This document shows positions 1 to 5,584 of a stretch of 17,586 bases of DNA, piece by piece. The position numbers and the translations under genes were made by a program. The DNA comes from an uncultured Nitrososphaera sp. (lineage in GTDB: Archaea; Thermoproteota; Nitrososphaeria; Nitrososphaerales; Nitrososphaeraceae), in NCBI GenBank assembly GCA_946480575.1, contig CAMLKF010000037.1:1-17586 (forward strand), read 5' to 3'. Each line of letters begins with the position of its first letter. The first letter of the stretch is position 1. The notes beneath the pieces are model-generated. The model was not told the origin of the DNA. It did not search any database and worked only from the letters and a program-made list of their open reading frames with translations.

Positions 1-42
1 ACGGTATTAAATTAAGCTTGTTCTAGAGAGTTGTCGGACAAA
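1..42. repeat. Diverged direct repeat, copy 1, with TTGTCGGACAA dyad
   Basis: This copy begins ACGGTATTA and ends TTGTCGGACAAA, separated by about 21 bases. The same arrangement recurs at 544-586, where the separation is 22 bases and the spacer shares a CTT..TTCT.AG pattern. The core TTGTCGGACAA (31-41) is a perfect 5-bp inverted repeat around a single G. The copy starts at the window edge, so it may continue leftward. It could be a protein-binding site or the trace of a duplicated flank of a tRNA gene. Confidence 0.5.
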
Positions 43-146
43 TTCAGCAGCAATGCCAATAGAGCTTTATTTCACATTACAAGGTGACCTGCGTACCAGT
101 CAAACTTTATACGAAGCATTACTAGATATCTCTATTGCAGCTTCAT

Positions 147-452
147 CTATTTCTTGAGTTCAACGACCACTGAACTAACATCTTCTGTTCCAATATTTTC
201 CACAGCGTGTGAGAGCGCATCGAGCCATACTGCCTGACCACGTTTGAGGTCGGCATCCTCGCTTTTACCATTTGGGAAGGTAAACTTGAGTCGTTGGTCA
301 TTCAAGCAAATTGCTACACTTCTAGGATGAGAATGCATCTCAGATTTTGCGCCCTGTTTAATTCGGACTTCAAGGACTCGTACTTGGTCATTTTCTAGCA
401 AGACCTTATAGCTATCTGGTGCCACTTTAACAGCATCATCATGATGTGTCAT
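147..452 (-). CDS. Small single-domain cupin protein
   Basis: A 101-residue protein with the conserved beta-barrel pattern of the cupin family. Metal-ligand motif 1 reads GAKSEMHSHP (His40 and His42), and the second motif ends in WLDALSHAVENIG (His82). Cupins of this size bind a metal ion and act as small enzymes or sensors; the substrate cannot be told here. The frame stays open upstream to 524, but that extension reads the antisense of a tRNA 3' end (a well-known false N-terminus of the type VGFEPTTSAM). I therefore start at ATG 452, which is preceded by AGGAAA at a Shine-Dalgarno distance; ATG 485 is the alternative. The gene stands between two copies of the TTGTCGGACAA repeat and is transcribed toward the window start. 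Family is fairly sure, function unknown. Confidence 0.8.
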   Translation of the reverse strand: MTHHDDAVKVAPDSYKVLLENDQVRVLEVRIKQGAKSEMHSHPRSVAICLNDQRLKFTFPNGKSEDADLKRGQAVWLDALSHAVENIGTEDVSSVVVELKK

Positions 453-490
453 AGGCTTTCCTGTATCTGGGTAAAACTTAAGCATTGCTG

Positions 491-523
491 AGGTCGTGGG
501 TGGTTCAAATCCCACCCGGTCCA
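491..523 (+). other. tRNA 3'-end fragment A (T-arm and acceptor remnant)
   Basis: The segment reads AGGTC, GTGGG, then TTCAAAT, CCCAC and an acceptor-like CCGGTCCA, the order expected for variable loop, T-stem, T-loop, T-stem and acceptor 3' strand. Three bases (TGG) appear inserted between the T-stem and T-loop. No matching 5' half (GGACCGG and D-arm) is found in the preceding 100 bases. It is therefore a partial copy, such as archaeal integrative elements leave at tRNA genes. A chance resemblance is unlikely because stem and loop both fit, but the insertion shows it has decayed. Confidence 0.6.
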
Positions 524-543
524 TTTCTTATTACGAGGGAACT

Positions 544-586
544 ACGGTATTATTCTTGACTTCATTCTTAGTCATTGTCGGACAAA
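544..586. repeat. Diverged direct repeat, copy 2, with TTGTCGGACAA dyad
   Basis: Second copy of the arrangement at 1-42: ACGGTATTA at 544-552 and TTGTCGGACAAA at 575-586. It lies 20 bases after tRNA fragment A and about 90-120 bases upstream of the cupin gene, in the gap between the convergently oriented end of cadD and the cupin start. Either an operator-like site or part of a duplicated tRNA-flanking segment. Confidence 0.5.
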
Positions 587-646
587 ATCCACCAGCTTCA
601 TGCTTGAACTCTTGGGACATAGCCGGATTCCAATGCCGCGGGCGTC

Positions 647-1258
647 CTATTTGGGGACAAGGAAAGCCTCTGCTAAAATATATAGTCCAAGCCCTATCAA
701 GACAAATGGCAACACCCTGCTGGAGATGTGGCGAAGGCGGTTTGCCAGAAAGCTATGGTTCACAAGATAGGCTGCTATGCCACACCAAAGTGCTGTCAAT
801 ACCATAACTATCGAGATAATCACGATTATCTCTGTAATGTCGTTATTTGTCGCAAACACTGACGTATAGATGCCAATTTCCTCTCCACCAGATAATGTTA
901 CAGCTGCAACTGTCAGGAACGGTAGGTATCCTATCAGTCTGTTCTTTAATGGCTCTTTGGCGGGTTCGCCATCCTCCTCGCCCTTTCGCAATTCCAGTAG
1001 CTCTTTGATTCCTATGGCGATTGGAAAAAGCCCGACCAGTCCTATCAGATTATGCGGTATAACGAAGGCAATGAGTGAGCCTGCCAGACTGACGGCTAGG
1101 AGCGCCACCATCCCCACGTATTGACCGAGAACAATTTGAGCTGCAGGAAAATGGCGGTTGGCAAAGAACGCCATGAGAATGAACAAATCATCAATGTTCG
1201 TAGCGACAAAGGCGGCAATGCCAAGGCCAGCCAGAATCAGAAAATCCAATATCGACAA
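647..1258 (-). CDS. CadD-type cadmium resistance transporter family protein
   Basis: A 203-residue integral membrane protein of the LysE/CadD superfamily (Pfam Cad). About six helices are visible: roughly 5-30, 45-68, 71-90, 110-135, 142-166 and 181-200, with a charged loop at 90-106. The family's first-repeat motif NIDD is at 21-24 and GQYVG at 46-50. The second-repeat motif, usually GGDNIGIY in the family, reads GGEEIGIY at 124-131. Members have been tied to cadmium or other cation efflux, but substrates are mostly unproven. The ATG at 1258 has a TATA-like TTTTAATACA (complement of 1275-1284) about 22 bases upstream, which fits leaderless transcription. It lies between the two tRNA scars, so it may be element cargo. 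Confidence 0.85.
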   Translation of the reverse strand: MSILDFLILAGLGIAAFVATNIDDLFILMAFFANRHFPAAQIVLGQYVGMVALLAVSLAGSLIAFVIPHNLIGLVGLFPIAIGIKELLELRKGEEDGEPAKEPLKNRLIGYLPFLTVAAVTLSGGEEIGIYTSVFATNNDITEIIVIISIVMVLTALWCGIAAYLVNHSFLANRLRHISSRVLPFVLIGLGLYILAEAFLVPK

Positions 1259-1341
1259 GATTGAGCAAATGGCGATGTATTAAAATGGAGCGGGTGGGGT
1301 TGAACAAGCAAACATGTCCAAATTACATCCAATGCTCCGTA

Positions 1342-2136
1342 TTAGCCTTCAAGGACTTCGTAATACAATGGCTCTAAGCAGCGTTCGACCTTGCTTAGCT
1401 GCTCGTCAATATCCGGTCGGAAGTAGTGTCTTGCAAAAACCGATTTTCCAATTCTGCCTTCAAGCAAATCGACAATTTCTGCCACAAACCCGCGCTGACG
1501 CAAGTAGGTGCCAAATATTTTTCTACAGAACTTGAAGCGCACCGGAATTTTCCTGCGCTTCAGCTGCATGTAGATTGCATTGTAATTATGGTCCCCGCAG
1601 CGCGCTATAATCTCTAACACCTTTTCGTTGACTACAGAGATGTAACACTTTTTCGTCCTGCGTAGAAATAGTTGGGGGTATTTGTAATGCTCAAGTATGG
1701 CGAACCCATTTTTCTCTTTGAGATAATTAGTGCAGTCTCGCTTGAGCAGCGAGACGCTCTGACATGCTTCCTCCGGGCGCAATCCCACAAGCGCGTCAAA
1801 TATCAAGATGTTTCTGTATGACAGCGGCAGCTCGCGGCAGGTGTCCTTGAGCCATTGAAGCATCGACGAATAGCTATTTTTGGAGTCCATCATGGCAGTG
1901 AATACCGACAAGTCGTCTGCATTTGACCACTTCAAGTCGTACCTTTCTTTGATTTGCTTCCACATGTCGTAGCGCCCATGAAACTTTCCGAGGAGAGCTA
2001 GCGCGCGCATTGCATGGTGCTTGTTCCTTTGCGACAGAGCAAGCAGCTCTGACGCGTTACCGGTTTGCAATATGTGCTCATACCTTTTCGCGTACGGGAT
2101 TATGTGTCCTACAGTCCTTTTTTTTCTTTCTCTCAA
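1342..2136 (-). CDS. Archaeal tyrosine recombinase/integrase, probable int(C) part
   Basis: Catalytic domain of an archaeal tyrosine recombinase, which cuts and rejoins DNA at attachment sites. Counting from the TTG at 2136 (264 residues), I see the box I Arg in LVGLRPEEA (R120), the beta-hairpin Lys in RRTKKCY (K162/K163), and KFCR (K202, R205), the KxxR variant known from SSV1 integrase. The C-terminal LLEGRIGKSVFARHYFRP holds R228, H237 and the nucleophile Y238. The frame has no ATG or GTG. Upstream of the TTG it stays open to 2268, and the stretch DFEKFRKYL encoded at 2137-2163 looks like the missing start of the N-terminal SAM-like domain. That open frame runs straight into tRNA fragment B. 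I infer the C-terminal piece of an integrase gene split by integration; whether it is still translated is unclear. Confidence 0.8.
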   Translation of the reverse strand: MRERKKRTVGHIIPYAKRYEHILQTGNASELLALSQRNKHHAMRALALLGKFHGRYDMWKQIKERYDLKWSNADDLSVFTAMMDSKNSYSSMLQWLKDTCRELPLSYRNILIFDALVGLRPEEACQSVSLLKRDCTNYLKEKNGFAILEHYKYPQLFLRRTKKCYISVVNEKVLEIIARCGDHNYNAIYMQLKRRKIPVRFKFCRKIFGTYLRQRGFVAEIVDLLEGRIGKSVFARHYFRPDIDEQLSKVERCLEPLYYEVLEG

Positions 2137-2194
2137 TAGATATTTGCGAAACTTTTCAAAGTCAGTAATAATGGAGGCATCATTCGTAAACCTT

Positions 2195-2224
2195 AGGTCA
2201 TGGGTCCAAATCCCATCTAGGGCT
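2195..2224 (+). other. tRNA 3'-end fragment B, probable att site
   Basis: AGGTC (2195-2199) is followed by a perfect T-arm, ATGGG-TCCAAAT-CCCAT (2200-2216), and acceptor-like CTAGGGC plus a discriminator T (2217-2224). The matching 5' acceptor GCCCTAG is absent upstream, so only the 3' part is present. It differs from fragment A in the T-stem and acceptor and therefore comes from another tRNA. It lies beside the integrase and inside its extended open frame, as expected for an attachment core created by integration into a tRNA gene. Confidence 0.65.
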
Positions 2225-2258
2225 TTTCCGATCTTCTGTAAACATATACACGCACACG

Positions 2259-2552
2259 TTATTTGCTAGCCAAAATCCTTTTTGTCAACCTTGTAGAATG
2301 GTGGCATTTCTTTCTACATACTGGACAAAACTGGCCTCCCCATCTGTGGCATGAACAAAAGTGGTTTTGCATGAACGAGGCTGCGGCAGGATTGTATTCG
2401 CCAGTTCCATTACAGAAAGTGCATTCCTTCCTGGCTACGATTGCATCTTGTATGCTGCATATCGAACATCGAGCGTTGTCGTTGTTAGAGGAGTAGCAAT
2501 TATAGTTGCTGTTTTGATCGGCAACCTCGGAGCTTGCGTTAGAAGCCTGCAT
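2259..2552 (-). CDS. Small Cys-rich zinc-finger protein
   Basis: A 97-residue protein with ten cysteines in zinc-binding spacing: C29xxC32, C44xxC47 in the form CTFCNGTG, C66xC68, and C76xxC79 followed by C83 and two His. The CxxCxGxG element resembles one repeat of the DnaJ zinc-finger domain, but there is no J-domain, so it is not a full DnaJ. The first 27 residues are rich in Ser and Asn and look disordered. ATG 2552 is preceded by a TATA-like ATTTCATAAG around 27 bases upstream. It starts just outside the inferred int(C)/tRNA scar and neighbours a second small zinc-ribbon gene. Possible roles are nucleic-acid or protein binding; none can be assigned. Confidence 0.6.
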   Translation of the reverse strand: MQASNASSEVADQNSNYNCYSSNNDNARCSICSIQDAIVARKECTFCNGTGEYNPAAASFMQNHFCSCHRWGGQFCPVCRKKCHHSTRLTKRILASK

Positions 2553-2836
2553 CTTATATCATCACTGATTTTTCCTTATGAAATACTAAGCCTTTGTCGA
2601 ATTGCAATCTAGATGACTTTAACGAACCAGCTTATTGTGGCAAGCTCTGGATGGTTTTTTTGTTTTCCATTTACATTATCAAATGCTTCTTTTACGTATT
2701 TTCCAAAATATAAGAAGAAGGTGTATCGATAAACCGTTTTTTCAATCTGGCAAAGGATCGATGGGAGATGGAACCATAACCTACTTAAGCCATGTCCTTT
2801 TTTGCATGAACGCAATGCTGGCGATGTGGTCATAAT

Positions 2837-3010
2837 ATGTCGACGACCGGGCAAATACGCCGCATAAGGCCAAAGTGCCCCTGCTGCAAGGTTCCAATGG
2901 ATCTGTTTGGCCGCTCGTATGCTTCAAAGGTGATAATTGACGGGATTGAGTATTTTTGCAACAACCCGATATGCTATTACGACTATTCTGCAAACAAGAG
3001 GCAACAATAG
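2837..3010 (+). CDS. 57-residue zinc-ribbon protein
   Basis: A short frame from ATG 2837 to TAG 3010 encodes 57 residues. Its two knuckles are CPCC (C14, C16, C17) and CNNPIC (C41, C46), joined by a central hydrophobic beta-like stretch (KVIIDGIEYF, 31-40). The N-terminus is basic (RRIRPK). This is the layout of a rubredoxin-like or transcription-factor-type zinc ribbon. The regular Cys spacing in a protein this short argues against chance. Archaea of this group carry many such small zinc proteins, mostly of unknown function. It is followed at once by an AAT repeat. No clear TATA box is seen at the leaderless distance, which lowers confidence slightly. Confidence 0.65.
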   Translation: MSTTGQIRRIRPKCPCCKVPMDLFGRSYASKVIIDGIEYFCNNPICYYDYSANKRQQ

Positions 3011-3011
3011 C

Positions 3012-3029
3012 AATAATAATAATAATAAT
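3012..3029. repeat. AAT trinucleotide repeat, six units
   Basis: Six uninterrupted AAT units directly after the stop codon of the small zinc-ribbon gene. The rest of the gap to 3270 holds a weak hairpin (AAGGGT at about 3111-3117 with ACCCTT at about 3129-3134) and the promoter of the next gene; I see no coding signal in it. Confidence 0.8.
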
Positions 3030-3241
3030 CATTATCACCATATCTTTCTGGACTTTGGCTTCTGTCTAAGCTGCCTCTTCACCTGCTCGACAGAGCTATT
3101 GGTATCTGTTAAAGGGTATTCAATGGGAACCCTTAAAGCTGTAAAGTTCGGCTAGAGGGAAGATGCAAGCAGCGGAACAACAGAGCGATTAAGTGCCAGT
3201 AACCAAAAACTTACCTACTCACGAGCCGGAAACTGTCCGAT

Positions 3242-3251
3242 TTATGTAATA
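3242..3251 (+). promoter_or_regulatory. TATA box of the first short-chain dehydrogenase
   Basis: TTATGTAATA is centred about 25 bases before ATG 3271, the archaeal TATA distance for a transcript that begins at or next to the start codon. Confidence 0.5.
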
Positions 3252-3270
3252 TGGGCTTGTTCACAATACC

Positions 3271-4119
3271 ATGGCTTCATCTCCATCTGAAGGAATGGTT
3301 GCAGTCGTCACCGGCAGTTCGAGCGGGATAGGCTACGAAACCGTCCTCGCGCTGGCTCGAAATGGCTTTACGACTTTTGCAACAATTAGAAATCTAGGAA
3401 AGGCTGGACAAATCGAATCAGTTGCCTCGAAGGAAAAACTCCCCATCCATGTTGTACAGCTAGACGTAACAGATGATGCTTCTGTACAAAATGCAATTCA
3501 GGAAGTAATGAAAAAGGCAGGGCGGATAGACGTAGTGGTCAATAATGCCGCATATGGACTTACAGGGGCATTCGAAGACCTGTCAATTGAAGAGATTAAA
3601 ACCCAATACGAAACAAACTTTTATGGTGTAATCCGAGTTACTCAAGCAATTCTTCCTATAATGAGAAAGCAAGGAAGCGGACGAATCGTGAACATAAGCT
3701 CTGGTGCTGGCCGATTTGGATATCCTGGTGGTTCCGCTTACGTGAGCACAAAATTCGCATTGGAAGGACTTTCTGAGTCAATGGCATACGAGCTAGAGCC
3801 ATTTGGCATTAAAGTAGTCCTTGTGGAACCAGGTGTTATTAGGACGAACTTTGGAAGCAGTATGATCCTCGCCAAGAGAGCTCAAAATCCAAGCTCACCA
3901 TATTCGCACATGATGCAGCGAATAGGTGCTAGCTTCGAGCAATTGCAAAAGAATGCCTCCGATCCTGATCTAGTGGCAAACATAGCACTTCAAGCAGCTA
4001 CTTCCCAAAATCCTGAATTGAGATATCTGGCAGGCAAAGATGTTGAAGCGTGGGTCGAAAGTAAACGGAAATTGTCAGATGCAGAATTCATTAATTCAAT
4101 GAAACAAATCATGAAGTAG
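3271..4119 (+). CDS. Short-chain dehydrogenase/reductase (SDR), copy 1
   Basis: A 282-residue classical SDR, an NAD(P)-dependent oxidoreductase with a Rossmann fold. The cofactor glycine motif TGSSSGIG is at 14-21, an Asp in LDVTD near 65 contacts the adenine ring, and NNAAYG (91-96) is the family NNAG motif with Ala for Gly. The catalytic residues are Ser143-Ser144 in NISS and YVSTK (Y157, K161), followed by the PG motif in EPGVIRTNF. The C-terminal third covers the substrate pocket and is the least conserved part, so the substrate cannot be predicted. Closely similar along its whole length to the SDR at 12294-13151, so the two are paralogues. Monocistronic, leaderless by its TATA position. 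Confidence 0.93.
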   Translation: MASSPSEGMVAVVTGSSSGIGYETVLALARNGFTTFATIRNLGKAGQIESVASKEKLPIHVVQLDVTDDASVQNAIQEVMKKAGRIDVVVNNAAYGLTGAFEDLSIEEIKTQYETNFYGVIRVTQAILPIMRKQGSGRIVNISSGAGRFGYPGGSAYVSTKFALEGLSESMAYELEPFGIKVVLVEPGVIRTNFGSSMILAKRAQNPSSPYSHMMQRIGASFEQLQKNASDPDLVANIALQAATSQNPELRYLAGKDVEAWVESKRKLSDAEFINSMKQIMK

Positions 4120-4219
4120 AGAGAGCACACCATCTATTCAAAAGTAATGATCCACGATCTGTGCGTGTAAGAGGGGGTTAGTATTGTAGAACTTGCTAAT
4201 TAATTTCTTGGTTGACATG

Positions 4220-4226
4220 TATAAAA
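4220..4226 (+). promoter_or_regulatory. Strong TATA box in a gene-free stretch
   Basis: A consensus-like TATAAAA box predicts transcription start near 4246-4250. No convincing protein begins there: the only frame crossing it (4193-4402) has its ATG codons upstream of, or too close to, the box. Confidence 0.5.
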
Positions 4227-4247
4227 TTTGCATGTTCTACAGTCAGA

Positions 4248-4435
4248 GCAACAGTGACCTTGAAAAAAGGGTCAAGGCTGCGCTGTGCCTTTGGCGACAA
4301 GTAGTGTTGCTACCGTGGCGTCTTTATCTGGTGGGACGGAAGGGACTGTTGTGTGTGTCTCCCTACTGCAGGGATGAGACTGAGGATAAAGAAAGCCCAT
4401 AAAGCGCCGGCAGGCCGGTCTTTGCTAATAAACGT
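4248..4435 (+). ncRNA. Candidate non-coding RNA (unclassified)
   Basis: The 435-base gap between the SDR and the first membrane protein contains a strong TATA box, and downstream of it a segment clearly richer in G and C than its AT-rich surroundings. Several short hairpins can be drawn: CCTTGA/TCAAGG near 4258-4277, GTAG-TGTTG-CTAC near 4306, TCCCT-ACTGC-AGGGA near 4361-4375, and a GC-rich CCGGC/GCCGG element near 4407-4417, followed by AT-rich sequence. I find neither the SRP RNA tetraloop region nor RNase P conserved blocks. A 69-codon frame overlaps it but has no recognisable protein pattern. Ends are estimates. This is inference from promoter and base composition only. Confidence 0.3.
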
Positions 4436-4520
4436 CGATCACATTCCACCATTTCTTTCGTACCCTGTACGATAGTAGTAATACAATACGAATTGGCAGT
4501 ACCTCATCATCTTGTAGACC

Positions 4521-4530
4521 TGATAAATAC
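4521..4530 (+). promoter_or_regulatory. TATA box of the first membrane protein gene
   Basis: TGATAAATAC lies about 28 bases before ATG 4555 and supports that start. An out-of-frame ATG sits 5 bases earlier. Confidence 0.45.
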
Positions 4531-4554
4531 GCAGTCAATCGCCAGTACCATGGT

Positions 4555-4998
4555 ATGCTACGAGAGAAGCCCGCCAGCATTGACTTTCTTGGAATCATCA
4601 TGGTGATAAACGGCATGTTCGCCATCTTTAGCGGCATCGACTCGCTGGTCTTTGCGTCCTTCCTTTCATCAGCTTTCTCGGTGAATCCGCCTGTGACAGT
4701 CGCGGAGGTGGCGCAGCTTGCCGCGGTCTGGGGCTCGATAATTCTGGCGCTTGGCATCGCTTCGCTGTTCGTGGCGTACGGCCTCTTCAAGGGAAGAGGC
4801 TGGGGCTGGACCGGCGCTGTAGGGCTTTCGATAATAGGGATCATAGATTCCATCATGAACATAATCGCGGGGTACTGGCCATCGATATTCACATTGATCC
4901 TGAGTGGCATAATCCTCTACTATCTGTACAGGCCGCATGTGATGGCGTACTTTGGCAAGACGGCCACTGCGCCTCCTTCCGACGCGGCAGCGGCCTAG
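4555..4998 (+). CDS. Four-helix membrane protein, tandem paralogue 1
   Basis: A 147-residue hydrophobic protein with four predicted membrane helices at about 11-38, 56-77, 85-106 and 109-125. Between helices 2 and 3 is a short positively charged turn, KGRGWGW, and after helix 4 comes YLYRPHVMAYFGK, then a Pro/Ala-rich tail. The same landmarks occur in the next gene, so the two arose by tandem duplication. I do not recognise a named family with confidence. Helix 2 and the GWGW turn resemble generic small membrane proteins that cap lipid or stress responses, but nothing points to a function. It has its own TATA box rather than sharing one with its neighbour. Confidence 0.8.
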   Translation: MLREKPASIDFLGIIMVINGMFAIFSGIDSLVFASFLSSAFSVNPPVTVAEVAQLAAVWGSIILALGIASLFVAYGLFKGRGWGWTGAVGLSIIGIIDSIMNIIAGYWPSIFTLILSGIILYYLYRPHVMAYFGKTATAPPSDAAAA

Positions 4999-5061
4999 AT
5001 CTTGCATATGTTGTGCTGGATCTGTCAATGGTAATTACGTTACGTAACTATCTTTGGCACC

Positions 5062-5071
5062 AATTAAATAC
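5062..5071 (+). promoter_or_regulatory. TATA box of the second membrane protein gene
   Basis: An AT-rich box containing TTAAATA lies about 25 bases upstream of ATG 5092. The 93-base gap after the preceding stop codon and this box suggest that the two paralogues are transcribed separately. Confidence 0.45.
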
Positions 5072-5091
5072 AAAATTCAGCACATCATCTC

Positions 5092-5541
5092 ATGGCAAGG
5101 CCGTTCGGGGTCACCATTATTGCAATCCTGTTGATAATAAGCGGGATAGTGATGATAATCACGGGTGCCGGCGCAGTGGCAATAGCCCCTTTCTTCCCCT
5201 CGCTTGCGCAGACCGAAGGCATGATGATAGACTCCATGTCAGGAGCCCTGCTGAGCATGACGGCAATCATCTCCGGCATAATCTTACTCGCACTTGGCAT
5301 CGCTGCCCTGTTCATTGCGTACGGCCTGATCAAGGCAAGGGGCTGGGCGTGGACTGCCGCAGTGGTGCTGTCGATAATCGTGGTAATCATGTCTGTAGTG
5401 TCGATAGCGACTGGCAACATCGGCAGCATAATAAGTCTCGCCATCAACGGCGTGATACTGTACTACCTTTACAGGCCGCACGTCAAGGCGTATTTCGGCA
5501 AGGCTGTGCCGTCGACGCCGGCAGACACATCGGCAGCATAA
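5092..5541 (+). CDS. Four-helix membrane protein, tandem paralogue 2
   Basis: A 149-residue protein matching its left neighbour in length, helix layout (about 7-35, 53-79, 85-107, 110-127) and signature turns: KARGWAWTA between helices 2 and 3, and YLYRPHVKAYFGK after helix 4. The loop between helices 1 and 2 is Met-rich (TEGMMIDSMSGALLSM, 41-56) and differs from paralogue 1, which may reflect divergence of an exposed segment. The C-terminus is again Ala/Pro/Thr-rich. Function unknown. It ends 43 bases before asnS, which has its own promoter. Confidence 0.8.
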   Translation: MARPFGVTIIAILLIISGIVMIITGAGAVAIAPFFPSLAQTEGMMIDSMSGALLSMTAIISGIILLALGIAALFIAYGLIKARGWAWTAAVVLSIIVVIMSVVSIATGNIGSIISLAINGVILYYLYRPHVKAYFGKAVPSTPADTSAA

Positions 5542-5584
5542 TATGAATACACTTAAGAGCCCCAGAAGGGAAACGTAAATCCCG

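Noticed and set aside
453..524. N-terminal extension of the cupin frame (MDRVGFEPPTTSAM...)
   Set aside because: It is the antisense reading of a tRNA 3' end, a known annotation artefact, and is not part of the cupin fold.
2609..2854. 81-codon frame on the complement strand
   Set aside because: No recognisable pattern or clear promoter, and its 5' part overlaps the zinc-ribbon gene at 2837-3010 on the other strand.
3012..3029. Start of a CRISPR-like array
   Set aside because: It is a plain AAT microsatellite with no spacers; no CRISPR repeats were seen in the window.
4300..4345. SRP RNA domain (GGAAGGGA segment)
   Set aside because: The flanking bases do not form the conserved SRP helix 8 with its GGAAG...AGCAG loop pair.
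4193..4402. 69-codon frame on the plus strand
   Set aside because: The only good TATA box lies inside it and the sequence looks unlike a protein; treated as part of a candidate ncRNA.
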